A stretch of 64,000 nt of DNA from Laburnicola sp. R22_1 (GCA_014281115.1 JACONQ010000015.1:186001-250000); one strand, 5' to 3'. Counted from the first letter of the stretch, positions 54,181 through 64,000 are shown. Notes: generated by a model from the sequence alone, not told the origin. Numbers and translations are program-made.

Positions 54181-54764
54181 TTACTATATTATTATATAGT
54201 ATATAAATTTCTAAAAAAGTACTTTTTATATATAAAATTTAAACTTCTTAAACTTTCTTACTATCTTCTTATATTATTAAAATATAAGTAGTTAAAAGTA
54301 GTTAAAGATAGTAAAGTAATTTTCTAATTTTTAAAAATATATAGACTAATCCATAGGCTATCTACTTTTAGTACTATTTAATAAGAAATTAGATAAAAGT
54401 AACTATCTATATTTTAATAATATGGAGATTTTTTTTTGCGACTAAGACATTTCTAATAAAAATATTACAATAATAGTAATTATTCCTCCTACGTTGTAGA
54501 CACATAAAAGCATTTTAAGGTATTAATATTTTAATAATATAAGAAGATATGGCGTTATTTTATCTACCTAGGGTAGGACGACAAAGGCTTTCATCTTAAA
54601 TAACATGACAAAAAAGCAGAGCCCCTGCTTAGTAATCAAAAAAGGCGTAAAAAGATAATGACAAAAAGAATATAAGAAGATAGTAAAAAAATTTAAGAAA
54701 ATTTAAATTCTATATATAAAAAGCACTTTTTTAGAAATTTATATACTATATAATAATATAGTAA
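54181..54764. repeat. Fold-back element: 95-bp inverted arms around a 394-bp loop
   Basis: The left arm is 54181-54275 and the right arm is 54670-54764, inverted and about 90 per cent alike. The loop carries a segment (about 54430-54495) also found, inverted, at about 3366-3432, and the dispersed repeat copy D at 54551-54660. The arms could be the termini of a non-autonomous element into which other repeats inserted. Confidence 0.78.
54551..54660 (+). repeat. Dispersed repeat copy D
   Basis: This is a near-complete match to 51222-51333 in direct orientation, with small indels in A and G runs. Confidence 0.85.
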
Positions 54765-54790
54765 TAATATTAATTTTAGGTAGATAGTAG

Positions 54791-55673
54791 GCGAATTTTA
54801 GAGGGGTGCTAAGATATCCCCTAATTAACAGAACTAGCTGATCACTATGTATTACGAAACATATAACAAGTTTGTTTGTAATTTCGTAAACCAGTCCCAA
54901 AATCGCATCACACCTGTGACCTAGCAGAAGACGGGGACTGTTAGCACACAATCGTACAGGCACAAACGACTCGCTCATAGACTTCAAGAACACATGCTGT
55001 GAGTAGCAAAGTCGCAAGCTTCAAGATTTCAATTTGATGTTCGTCTGTGATGCGCGCACTGACTGTCTCGGTGATTCATGCTTGGTGATGCTTGATGCCC
55101 ACTAGTGGCAAGTGGAGGACCATGATGGGGAGAAAGTTCCAACATTGAAGCTGGAGGGTGCAGGTCCCGAGGTCCCGAGCGTTGGGCGGCGTAGTAGAAC
55201 AGCGGCGGCGTCTTCCTCAAACTGTGTGAGTGGAATGAACAAGAAGAACAGAGCGAGCAGTCAGCGGCAGCAAAGGGTTTCTCCCTCAACCATATTTCAC
55301 GCCGATGTGACTGAGTCACTGTTGTGGGGAGCCGACGGGATCGCAGGGTGCCGGACGGATGAGCGCTCATAAACTGCTTTTATATGTATTTATATGGTAT
55401 CTTACAGAGCTGGTACACAGAAAAAAGGGTTAATTATAGCTAGATTTTCTTTTGCCCAGGTGCCCAGGTGAGCCCTGGAGCACGCGCTACCACGTGACAC
55501 CATCGGCGAAACCTCTCCTCATCACCGACATCGACATCCCAAGAAAGATTTCCAGCCCAGCACCCCAGTACCGCGAACCGCACAACGTCATCCCAAAGGC
55601 ATCCCAAAGCAGCCAAACAACCCATACCCACACGCCCCAACCCACCCCATCACACACCTACCCCACCGCCACA
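54791..55673. other. Intergenic; no gene recognised
   Basis: Composition returns to GC-balanced. Open frames at 54739-55017 and 55029-55370 have no motifs. The tom5 promoter lies at the right end, including a CACGTG site at 55491-55496. Confidence 0.45.
55491..55496. promoter_or_regulatory. CACGTG E-box upstream of tom5
   Basis: The context is TACCACGTGACACC, 178 bp before the tom5 ATG. CACGTGAC is the sequence class bound by Cbf1, whose gene lies at 11569-12529 in this window. Occupancy is not shown by sequence. Confidence 0.35.
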
Positions 55674-55982
55674 ATGTTCGGAGGTGCGTACCCAGAGAGA
55701 TAACCCCCAGGCGCCTCGCAGGCCCGCCAGAAGACCTGAGCCGAAACAAGACAAGCAGACGACTAACACCCAGCCTACACAGCACCACCGCAACCCACAA
55801 AAGCCGAGCTCGAGCGCGCCGAAGCCCAGACAACGAGCGATATGAAGTGGACGGCAGCCGCCGCAGCTGTCCTGTACCTATGTACGTTCCATACATCGGA
55901 GGATGTGTTTTGTCGAGTTCAAGTGCTGATGATGAGAACCGCAGCCCCCTTCCTCGTCGACTACGCGCGCAAGCTGGTTTAA
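55674..55982 (+). CDS. tom5: Tom5, small subunit of the mitochondrial outer-membrane translocase
   Basis: Three exons: 55674-55683 (10 bp), 55783-55881 and 55945-55982; 48 aa. The introns are 99 and 63 bp. The protein reads MFGAPPQPTKAELERAEAQ, a cytosolic acidic/charged helix. A single C-terminal transmembrane helix follows (WTAAAAAVLYLSPFLVDYA), then a short KLV tail. The MFG start, the SPF motif in the membrane helix and the length of about 50 match the Tom5 family. Tom5 helps pass precursors from receptors to the Tom40 pore and stabilises the TOM complex. The 10-bp first exon makes the gene easy to miss. Confidence 0.85.
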
Positions 55983-56427
55983 GCTTCTTTCTGAACCCGT
56001 CTCCCAAGATCGATCGAGCGGCAATCGGCAACTGTAACTGTACATAATTCATTCACATGGAACGGCGTACTGCGCGGATGCGAGGCTATCTATCGTACAG
56101 CACTGTACTGTACTGTCACTGTAATAACATGCATGGGACGGCTGGAATTGAGCGACGACGAGCTCTGGTAATAGATCTATTAAATGTTGCAGGCAATAGG
56201 GGTGCCTGCCGCTACTCTTCGAGCCAATCTCGACTTTCCAATTCGAACGCCCACCAATGCCACGCTCTCAATCTCTGTATCAATCATCATATGAATTAAA
56301 GGGCATCTCCTTCGCGGTGCCCATCCTACGGTCTTGCCAATCTGCTATCTCAAGTGCTTTTTCCGGAAGTGGATGATGGGAATACTATCGTACACGTCGA
56401 CACGTCCGTCGGGTATGACATCTGCTT
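55983..56427. other. Convergent intergenic region between tom5 and nup57
   Basis: 445 bp between two 3' ends, so it should hold both terminators. Nothing else is seen. Confidence 0.45.
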
Positions 56428-57799
56428 TCACCTCCTGCCAACAGCAGGCCTCGCGGGTTGCGGTTGGTCGTTCTCCAGCTCCGTATACTCTTTCGTGGTA
56501 TCGTCAAGCATCTTCTTCAGATGTTCTAATTGCTGGTCGTAACCTTTCAGAATCTGTGCCCAACGTTAGCTTGGAGATTCGTATTCCAGAGCGAGTCATG
56601 CACGACTCACCTTTTCCAACTGCTTCTGATCATCCTCTGACAGAAATTCAGCTTTCTGTTGGCTATCAATCCCATTAGACAGCTTCTCCGTCTCCTGCTG
56701 CAATATCTGTGCGCGCTCGCGTACCCCAGACATGCGGGCCCAGATTTCTTCCTGTCGACCCCCAAGCAACGGGTCAAACGCCAGCTTCTCCAGCCCGATG
56801 AGCTTCTTCTTCAATTCCTCCTCCGCCTGGTCCATGACGTATCCTCGATTCCTCAGAATCTGCACCTTTGTAGCCAGCTGGAGTGTCCGCTGCGTGTGTT
56901 CGATGTGCTTCTGTTTCGCCTTGGTAATCTTTGGCGCGAATTCCAGCTCGTGTTGATCTTTCATGATGGTCAGACTTCGGTTTATTTCGTGAATCCGGTG
57001 TCGTAGGGCATTCACGGCCATTGCTTGGTACTGGATACGGGCCGCCATTTCATCGAAGCCGCGAGCGAGCACGGGTATGGAGCCTTCACTAGGCTTGTTG
57101 ACCAAGGCTTCTTCCCATTTTCTATGGTCTTCGTTTGATGATGGGCCGTAGAAAGGTGCTTCCTCCGGTTTCACGGCATTGTAAAAGTAGCGCTGGAACG
57201 CGCAATCCGGACTGTACTTATCCCACCGGTCGTGTACGATCTTCATCTGTTCGAAAACAGACTTCTCCCCTGCGGAGTGTTAGCGACGCGTCGAAATTCA
57301 AGTTCTTGTACTTACTCGTGCCATTCAAGGAGGCGCCCGCGAAACGGTCATTCACTGACTTTCTCAACTGAGGAAGACCTTGCTGCTGTTGCAAGAGCTG
57401 CTGCCGTTGGGACTGATTAAGTTCCGGGGCCGGCTGGACAAAGCCACCGAAGAGGCTGTTGTTCAGGTTCGGCTGTTGTTGCTGTTGCTGCTGCTGCTGT
57501 TGGGACTGATTAAACAGACCTCCTCCCGTATTTTGCGGTTGTTGCAAGCGACCGAATAGCCCGCCGGTGTTCTGCTGGGGATTTTGCGGTTGGGCGAAGA
57601 GGCCACCAGCGTTTTGCTGGGGGGCCTGTGATTGAGCGAAGAGGCCACCGGCGTTCTGCTGGGCAGGCTGCGCTTGAGCGAAGAGACCGCCCGTGTTCTG
57701 CTGGGCACCCTGTGACTGAGCGAAGAGTCCGCCTGAGGGCCCAGTCGTGGACCCAAACAACGTCCCCGTTTTTCTCTCCGGTTGGCCGAACAGCGACAT
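56428..57799 (-). CDS. nup57: Nucleoporin Nup57/Nup54 (FG nucleoporin of the central channel)
   Basis: Three exons: 57316-57799, 56611-57269 and 56428-56553; 422 aa. The N-terminal 130 residues are an FG-type repeat region (MSLFGQPE, GTLFGSTTG, four GGLFAQ repeats, GGLFGRLQ, SLFGGF) with a poly-Gln run of ten. The rest is the conserved alpha-helical and coiled-coil region (FEQMKIVHDRWDKYSPDCAF, then KWEEALVNKPSEGSIPVLA, then Gln/Glu/Lys-rich heptads to the end). In the nuclear pore it forms the Nsp1-Nup57-Nup49 channel complex. The tail exon ends ..PQPARPAVGRR. The ATG at 57799 is chosen because it opens the FG region; an upstream in-frame stretch is low-complexity. Confidence 0.92.
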
Positions 57800-58149
57800 G
57801 TCGTAGGCTCCAGTGCTAGCGATGAGCGATGTTCCAGCGGTGTTTGCGGACGCGTTCACGGCACGCGTTGTCGGGCGCGGTTGATGGCGGAGCGTGGATA
57901 GGCGCACAAAGAGTGCACTGGGAAGAGACGAAAATCGCGCTGACTGTGTGAGAGGCTGGCGACTGGCGATGAAAAGCGGCGCGCGCGGGGTGGACCGCTG
58001 CGAACTGCTTTGTTCGTTGTCGACGCTCGAGAAGCTCAAGCTAGGCGGATAGATCCCTGCACCTTGGCGGCCTGCACTGCGCTTCACTCCACTCTCCAAC
58101 CCAGCTTCCCCGGAGGCAGCACACTTGCCATTGGCACACAGCACGCAAC
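57800..58149. promoter_or_regulatory. Divergent promoter region of nup57 and the NDUFA8 gene
   Basis: Only 350 bp separate the two start codons, so the promoters must overlap or share elements. No TATA box is evident. Confidence 0.5.
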
Positions 58150-58770
58150 ATGGCGAGCCGACAGCCCAGGTATGCGTCTTCCGCAGCTCTCCCGCGACAG
58201 GGCAAAGCTAATTGGCGCCAGGTTCAACCAGCAGGCACTCATCGACACCACCCCTCTCCCGGACGACATCCCCAAGGTCAAGGAGCTCGGCGCCAGCTCT
58301 GCGCCCCTCCTCAGCGCCTCGTACTTCATAGGCGCGCGATGCAAGGCCTACAACGATGACTACATGATGTGCAAGACCGAGGCGAACGGTCGGGGCGAGC
58401 TGGACTGCATGAAGGAAGGCCGCAAGGTGACGAGATGCGCCGCGAGCGTGTATGACTCCCCGGCATGTCGCCTGAAAGCTCAGTGAGACTGACGTGTCCC
58501 GCAGCATCCAGGACATTAACGACCACTGTCTGGCCGAGTTCCGCGCCCACTGGCAATGCCTGGAGAACCAGAACCAGCAACTCTGGAACTGCCGATCGCA
58601 AGAGCGGAGGCTGAATAAGTGCGTGTTCGACAAGCTAGTATGTCCTCCCACGCTTTTGGGGCGCCGTGCATACCTAATTATTGCAGAAATTGGAGAAGAC
58701 GATACCAGACACTCCCAAGGGCGAGACCCCCGTGCATCTCCGGGGCCGCCAAATCTTTTCGACGAACTGA
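58150..58770 (+). CDS. NADH:ubiquinone oxidoreductase (complex I) NDUFA8/20.8-kDa-type subunit
   Basis: Four exons: 58150-58169 (20 bp), 58222-58449, 58505-58637 and 58687-58770; 154 aa with all phases consistent. Four Cys-x9-Cys motifs are intact (CKAYNDDYMMC, CMKEGRKVTRC, CLAEFRAHWQC, CRSQERRLNKC). They form the two CHCH hairpins that hold NDUFA8/PGIV-type subunits on the intermembrane-space side of complex I. Import is expected through Mia40 with disulfide formation, not a presequence. The leading region FNQQALIDTTPLPDDIPKVK is typical of this subunit. The ATG at 58150 lies on a 20-bp exon, and splicing completes the arginine codon. It is slightly shorter than the Neurospora 20.8-kDa subunit as I remember it. 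Confidence 0.93.
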
Positions 58771-59342
58771 GCTTTGTATATTATGTCAGGAACAGGAACA
58801 CGAAATATGCCAGTCCACCTTCTGCAAGTTTCTGCTGTGACTGTGTCGTTTGCGCGGTCGAATGTTTAATCGCCATTGTTTGCCGCGGCGCTAACTACGT
58901 GATGCACGCTGAGTCGACCGCACGGATTCAATGCTGTGGCTCATGAATATGTCAAGCGCAGCGTCTTCTGACCACCTCAGGCATGGAGTCAGCTACAGTC
59001 AACCTTCTTTTTGCATTGTTGAACGCTGTACTTGTGTGGCTATGGTGAAGTTTCGCTTTCACCGACCTTTGATTCACGCTCATCGACTTACAAGTTCACC
59101 TCTCCACCTTTCACTTTTCTAGCCACCACTCGTTCTATTGTTCTTATTCGCTCTATTGTTCCTATTGTGCCTGTCGCTCGCTGTGCTATCTACTTCTTCT
59201 CCCCTCACTGTCACCTCTGCCAGTCTTAATCTTTGACTCCGCACAACGCCTATCTACGACCTTCTGATCCACAACACAACTTTCTCAGACCGTCATCAAA
59301 CTTGATCACTCAGCGAACTATCCTGCCTATCTTGCAGCCAAG
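58771..59342. other. Intergenic; no gene recognised
   Basis: 572 bp between two plus-strand genes, holding the 3' end of the complex I gene and the promoter of the next. CT-rich tracts lie just before the 59343 ATG, common in fungal promoters. Confidence 0.45.
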
Positions 59343-60282
59343 ATGATGACCACCAACCCCTTCGACGATGACTTCTACAGCGTTGCCAGCAGCGACGGCG
59401 AGATGGCCTCTGGCAAGACGATCGAGTTCCCCGGCACCGTCCCAGTGCCTTTCCTCGACAAACTCGCACCTTTCCCCACCTACTCATCCGAGTCCTCCAT
59501 CTCCTCCGCCAGCACCGCGCCGACCACGCCCCTTCCGCCAAGCGCACCCATCGCCTGGACCAACGCCGACCTCTGTAAGTCTCACCCTGACCATCCCTCC
59601 AGCACCCTCTTCTAACCCCCCATCCACAGTATACTTCCTCTCAGCCATCTACCCCGACCAAATGATCGCCAACGACCTCCTCCTGACAACGCACCCGACA
59701 AACCCCAAGGACATGTTCTCCCCAACCCTCCTCCAACTCCACCTCCGCGTCTCCCCCCACCCGATCCCCGCGTCAGCGTACTCCCCCACCGCGCCCATCG
59801 GCACAGGCCGTCCCACGTCCAAAGTCCTCGTCGCAGAAGCCACAGGCGCCACACTCCCTCGTGCGCGGCGCGCCCTCGTCGCCACCCTCCTAGCTCATGG
59901 CGATGCCGACGCCGATGCAGACGCGTATCCCCTCGCTTACATGACGGCGTACTACCGCCTGCTAGCCGACTTGTACCGGCTCTCTAGACCGGCGCTGTTG
60001 AGCGTTCGGCGGGGTATCTTGGGCATGGGAAGGGTGTCTGAGCGGGAGTGGGAGGGGCGGTTGGCGCAGGTTAGGGGCGCGAGGCCGGGAGTGGATGAGG
60101 GGTGGGGGGTTGAGGCGAGGTTGGAGGTTTTTTTGCTGGAGGGGGAGAGGGAGGAGGGGCCTGAGAGGTGGGTCGGGAATGTGGATGTTGCGTTGGGGCT
60201 TGGGGGGTTGGAGAGGAGGAGGTGGGCGGGGGTTTATGGGGAGGCGGGGGGGTTTTTGGAAGTGGTTGGGGGGGAGTTGTAG
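59343..60282 (+). CDS. Uncharacterised protein (294 aa)
   Basis: Two exons: 59343-59574 and 59630-60282, with a 55-bp intron. I do not recognise the family. The start MMTTNPFDDDFYSVASSDGE is acidic, followed by a Ser/Thr/Pro-rich stretch to about residue 75. The remainder looks folded: a YFLSAIYPDQMIANDLLLTT block, a Pro-rich insert, an Ala-rich helical segment with DADADADAY, and a Trp/Glu/Gly-rich end. There is no signal peptide or membrane segment. Third-position use changes from mainly C in the first two thirds to mainly G in the last third, and the stop lies in a G-run-rich stretch. Confidence 0.7.
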
Positions 60283-60813
60283 GGGTGGGAAGGGGGGAAG
60301 GTAGGGTTGAGGGTTGGTGGTGGTGGTGGTGTACGATGGGGGAGGGTGCTTGTCAGATTGATGTCGGATGGTATAGCAGGCATGGTATGATTATGATTAC
60401 CGCGCGGTGCCTGAGATAGGGCATACATACGTGGATTGGAACATTTACAGAAACCAAGAATATAATATAGTGCTGAATGGAGATGGCAGACTGTCCATTG
60501 ACTGCCGTCGACGATGCTGCCGTGAAGAAAGTCGACGACGAAATCATCGTTATTTATGTATATTTTGTTACTACCACTGTGTGCTAGGTACTGGGTTTTA
60601 GTGCCTCCTGTTTTACTCCTCTCTGTGTATGGTGCGGACTCGACCTTGGTTAGAATCTCCACACGACGAAGATGTTCAATAGTGCTGAATGGAGAACTTT
60701 TCAGAGGTCTTTGAATTGGGTTCACAGGGTTTGTTCTGTGTCATACTTGCCTCTACCAAATATCGTATGGGTATCATATCGCAGTGTCATAATCGTCGTT
60801 ATGGATTCATGCT
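60283..60813. other. Intergenic; no gene recognised
   Basis: A G-rich stretch directly follows the 294-aa gene, then ordinary sequence. No gene is seen. Confidence 0.4.
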
Positions 60814-61045
60814 CCGTTTCGAGCTCCAAATAACCTCGCCTTCATCTTCTTTTTGCGGGTTGGAACAATATATCTTCCCTTTTCAGGTTTGAACAACCTC
60901 TCTTCCCTCTTCTGCTTCGCACAAACTCTCTTCCATCTTCCACTTCGAGCTCCAAACAATTCCCCTTTCAGCTTCTGTTTTCGAGCTCCGAAAGACCACG
61001 TCTTTACCTTCCATTTCGAGCCCCGAACAACCTCGCCCTCACACT
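60814..61045. repeat. Decayed tandem repeat, 28-36 bp unit, about seven copies
   Basis: Units begin with TTTCGAGCTCC-, TTTGCGGGTTGG- or CTTCGCACA-like blocks and end with CTTCTTT- or CTTCCA-like pyrimidine tracts. Similarity between neighbours is partial. The right end overlaps the last codons of the Apc15-like gene on the minus strand. Confidence 0.65.
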
Positions 61046-62107
61046 GCCCCTCGGAGCGGCCGGGCTACTCCTCAAGAACGAACTGCCGTCGAGAATGGAG
61101 CTGCTGCCCTCCAACTCGACGCTCATCCTGCTGTTGGGAACCCGCATCTGCGCCGGAGCCTGCATCAAGCCCGAAGTCCTCGTGGCCGGCCCCGAGCCAC
61201 GCCTAGCCGACCGCCTCGTGCCAGGGGCAACGAACGACGCCTGGGTGACTTCCTCCTCTTCAGACGATTCGAGCAGCGAGGAATCCGTATGCTCATACTC
61301 CCCGGCCTCAGGCACATCGTCGTCCAAGTCGCGCTCCTCCATCAACGCACCCTCCATACTCGCCTCCTCCATCGCAAGCATGTGCTCAACCTGCCCCTCG
61401 ACCATGCTCCCCTCAATGAAGCTATCCTCATTGAAGGTAACATCCACCCTCGTATCTCCCTCCTGATCTTCCTCACCCGCACTATCACTCACCGACAGCT
61501 CGCTCTGGCTGGCCTCGGCCTCGGGCACATCCTCGTCCAGATCCCTCTCTTCCTCCATGTCCTCGCCAGCCTGCGCCCTCGCCTCCGCATTCTGGGCCTC
61601 CTGCTGTGCAGCCGCAAGGTCCATCATGCGCTGCTCACGCTGCGCGAGTTCCTCTTGCTCTTTGAGCTCCTTCTCCTCGTCCATCATGGCTTGGTACGTT
61701 TTCTGGACGCCGGGCGGGCGGATCCACGTGGCGCCGAAGTTGCGGATGTTGGCGTTGCGCTGCTTCTGCTTGTTCTCGTCGACGGCGAGCTGAGCGAAGA
61801 AGGAGCGGTTGGGGTCGCCGTGGGCATGGTGGTGCGTGTTTTGGCGGCGGTTCGGGTGAGTGGGAGAAGAGGGGCCGGGGTCGGCGTCGAAGGTTGGGTG
61901 CGAGGTGCGGAGAGAGGGCCAGAGGGAGGCATCCTACTCGGTCAGTCCCACTTAGCTTGAGAAAGAGATCTAGACGAAGCTCTAGACGCTTCGTACATGG
62001 GAAGGGAAGGCGGGGTGTTTGTATACTGGGCTGGGCAGGGCAGGAAAGGAAACCATTGGGGTTGGGATACATACCGCTCGCGGGGTCATTGTGGGTAGCG
62101 ACAGCAT
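61004..62107 (-). CDS. Apc15/Mnd2-like anaphase-promoting complex subunit
   Basis: Two exons: 62075-62107 (33 bp) and 61004-61933, with a 141-bp intron; 320 aa. The N-terminus reads MLSLPTMTPRADASLWPSL. The conserved Apc15 core is at about 74-120 (NANIRNFGATWIRPPGVQKT, then a charged helix rich in Gln, Glu and Arg). A long acidic segment follows (about 130-235, many EE/DD runs, with a duplicated EERDLDEDVPEA/EERDLDDDVPEA), then a basic Ser/Arg tail. By family knowledge it is part of the APC/C ubiquitin ligase, where Mnd2/APC15 helps turn over the mitotic checkpoint complex. The last few codons lie in a decayed tandem repeat, so the true C-terminus may be nearby. Confidence 0.8.
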
Positions 62108-62806
62108 GGCGACAGAGGTTTGTCCGCTGGATTGTCGCACTTGACTTGAGGTTGCAAAGTTTGGATAGTGTTGTGTATGGATCAAGCTTGACCAAGGCGC
62201 GTAATAGCTTCGACGCGTTTGATGTCACGTGAACAGTGGGGCGCCGGGCGGCCGGGGCTGGGGCCCTACTCAGAGCCCGGGACGACCTGGGACGACGCTG
62301 CAACTTGGCCAATGATATGAATTCACGTGGTGGAATCAAAGCATTCACATGGCGGAACAAAGGCCGGGCGCTGACACTGGCGAGAACGACATCTGGACCT
62401 GGAAATAAGTCAGTCGATCACGACAGATCTGTGTGCGCGCACAGGCCATGTAGGCCGCGGGCAAATGAGACCGCGCTGCTGCGAACGTGCAGGGCTGTAC
62501 CATTCCCTTCGCACAGAAGCAAGGTGTGTTCCGCAAGATCAAATCAAACAAGACTTATATCATCTAACAGCCTACCCTTTATGCTTTAAGTGAAACAACC
62601 GTGGACTATCACTATAATTACACCTCATCTACAAATACCTTTATCGTCTGTCATCTGCTCGCTCTGCTCGAGCTTGGACGGTGTCTGTACCTTCCGCCTC
62701 CATGGTTATTCCATTATCCGACAACTTCATACAAACCACAGCCACCGCCAGCACCAACAGATCCTGCGCGCAGTCAGCCCTTCATAACGCATCTCCAACC
62801 TACACC
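62108..62806. other. Divergent intergenic region (Apc15-like gene and small secreted protein)
   Basis: 699 bp with two CACGTG sites near the left end. Open frames on the plus strand before 62807 are not protein-like. Confidence 0.45.
62225..62232. promoter_or_regulatory. TCACGTGA palindrome upstream of the Apc15-like gene
   Basis: A perfect 8-bp palindrome, the optimal Cbf1-type E-box, 118 bp before the ATG at 62107. A further CACGTG is at about 62323. Function is inferred from the motif only. Confidence 0.4.
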
Positions 62807-63040
62807 ATGAAGCTTCTGCTCGCGCTCATCGTCCTTGTTCCGATCACCCTCACCTCAGCACAACCCTACCAGTATCCATCGCCTAGCTTCGAAGACCTAG
62901 AGAAGCCCATGCACACCACAGTTCTGATGGCGGGCGCCGCGTACAAGTTGTCCAGAGACGCCGCCACGCGAACGAAATTTCGGATAGCACCGACGGCGCG
63001 CACGAGACCCACGCAGCCGGCGGAACAGTGGGAGTTATGA
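62807..63040 (+). CDS. Small secreted protein (77 aa)
   Basis: A single exon. The first 19 residues (MKLLLALIVLVPITLTSAQ) form a clear signal peptide with a likely cut after SAQ or TSA. The mature part of about 58 residues is hydrophilic, starts PYQYPSPSFEDLEK and ends RTRPTQPAEQWEL. It has no cysteine and no transmembrane segment. I do not recognise a family. It could be a cell-surface or effector-type protein; this is inference from the signal peptide, size and position close to an AT-rich island. The open frame extends 42 codons upstream, but the ATG at 62807 gives the signal peptide. Confidence 0.6.
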   Translation: MKLLLALIVLVPITLTSAQPYQYPSPSFEDLEKPMHTTVLMAGAAYKLSRDAATRTKFRIAPTARTRPTQPAEQWEL

Positions 63041-63399
63041 ACTTGGGGTGGGGCTGATCAGGAAGATGATTCCACTTCTTTTATGTTGTGGGAGTGGTGT
63101 AGAAGAGCATCGCAGGGTTTGCTGGGAGTTTTGGTGTTGATCATTTTGAATGCAGACAAGAACACTGTGAGGTGGCGAGATACCCCGGGACTATGGAGAA
63201 CGAGGTGCAAGTGGGATTGGGTTGAGCACCGCGCTATCCTCATATTTGGCTATACAAGGGTCCGCAGTAGAAGGTTTAGGAGTTGACGAGTACGGATTGC
63301 CCATCATCACATCAACCTTGGTCGTACCTAATGTAAGGTTAGTTCTGTTCTTGTCCACTGCCCAACACTCCACCAGCGCGTCGTTCGTGGGTTAATTTG
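63041..63399. other. Intergenic; no gene recognised
   Basis: GC-balanced stretch between the small secreted protein gene and the AT-rich island. Open frames at 63058-63373 have no motifs. Confidence 0.4.
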
Positions 63400-64000
63400 T
63401 TGGGGGGCGTTTACCATAGTTGTGTGATGCGCCGTTATTAAACGTAATGCTACAACCTACCACATATTGTTGCTACAGGTACAACCTTGCTAGAAGATAG
63501 CGTAATACGTCAGCATAGTACTGCAATACCAAATCATAAAAAATGACTTGGATATAGAGAGAGCATATGTTATTTAGTAGCTAAAACTAGATTTACAGAC
63601 AAACAACTATAGATAAGTAGCTATGTTATTTGTCACTAATCTAAGGTGCGGACCCCTCGCTTACGTCATATTACCATTTTATGACTAGCGCGATTAGTAA
63701 GCGAGGTCCTAAGCGAGGCTACATATATAGCCTCTCTATATACTCACCTTATATAGGTATTACTATTATCTTATATTTAGATTCTAATTAACATAGTTTA
63801 CTAGCGAGTAACCCACACTAGTAAGCGCGTCACCTTTACTAAGATCCCACCAAACTATTTTATTTATTATTAGACTACGTTATAATACTACTTAAAAATA
63901 TATACTAAGTTAATATATCTAATTTAGATTCTTTCTCTTTAACTCCTTGGCAGGTTTGTGCATTATATCTAGGTTACCTATAGATATTATAACGCTATTA
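63400..64000. repeat. AT-rich, RIP-like transposon remnant (island edge)
   Basis: AT-rich with stops in all frames to the end of the window. It holds an internal inverted motif: CCTCGCTTA at 63654-63662 against TAAGCGAGG at 63698-63706 and again at 63710-63718. Such short palindromic GC-richer patches often mark transposon ends. The family cannot be named. Confidence 0.6.

Larger units (their letters stand above)
51171..54790. repeat. AT-rich transposon island with RIP-like decay
   Basis: A 3.6-kb block of AT-rich DNA has sharp borders on both sides and stops in all frames. It includes a Fot1/pogo-type element (51538-53364), two direct copies of a dispersed repeat (51222-51333 and 54551-54660) and a fold-back structure (54181-54764). 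The part between about 53370 and 54180 is also AT-rich but I cannot assign it to any family. Confidence 0.8.

Noticed and set aside
51222..54660. The two direct repeats as long terminal repeats of a retrotransposon
   Set aside because: They are only about 110 bp, are found elsewhere as close pairs, and the interior shows no reverse transcriptase or integrase remnants but a Fot1-like element.

Overview
The window looks like nuclear DNA from a filamentous ascomycete (Pezizomycotina). A Dothideomycete is my best guess, but that is inference. The genes carry short introns (mostly 28 to 100 bp, commonly 48 to 60 bp) with GT..AG ends. The gene set is typical of such fungi: Far11/HAM-2, Cbf1, a KDM4-type demethylase, Pcf11, Iws1, Tom5, Nup57 and the NDUFA8-type complex I subunit. 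AT-rich, stop-filled transposon islands carry the transition-only damage expected of repeat-induced point mutation (RIP). I see no rRNA, tRNA, CRISPR array or bacterial-type operon.

Layout. 1-531: end of an AT-rich island, closed by a 59-bp tandem duplication. 1461-1595: a 44-residue zinc-binding protein. 2170-3690: a second AT-rich island. 5491-12529: an FMN-dependent lactate dehydrogenase-like enzyme, the STRIPAK protein HAM-2/Far11 and the bHLH factor Cbf1, all on the minus strand. 16003-23612: a coiled-coil/RGG protein and a KDM4-type histone demethylase, both plus. 23613-29951: a 6.3-kb gene desert containing several unrelated, strongly decayed tandem duplications. 29952-36451: adenylate kinase, then a divergent PCF11/IWS1 pair. 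39328-47485: a 1114-residue uncharacterised protein, an AGP2-like amino-acid permease and a small uncharacterised gene. 47760-50600: a broken GH55 exo-beta-1,3-glucanase gene. 51170-54790: a transposon island with a RIP-degraded Fot1/pogo element and a fold-back repeat. 55674-63040: a compact housekeeping block (TOM5, NUP57, NDUFA8, an uncharacterised gene, APC15/MND2) and a small secreted protein. From about 63400 the sequence is AT-rich again.

Functional links are limited, as expected in a eukaryote. PCF11 and IWS1 both act with elongating RNA polymerase II and share one intergenic region. TOM5 and NDUFA8 are mitochondrial. CACGTG sites of the kind bound by Cbf1, which is encoded in the same window, lie upstream of TOM5 and APC15. 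Exon structures were worked out by hand from splice signals, reading-frame continuity and family motifs, and every multi-exon model given here keeps its reading frame. Family assignments come from recognised motifs, not from database searches.
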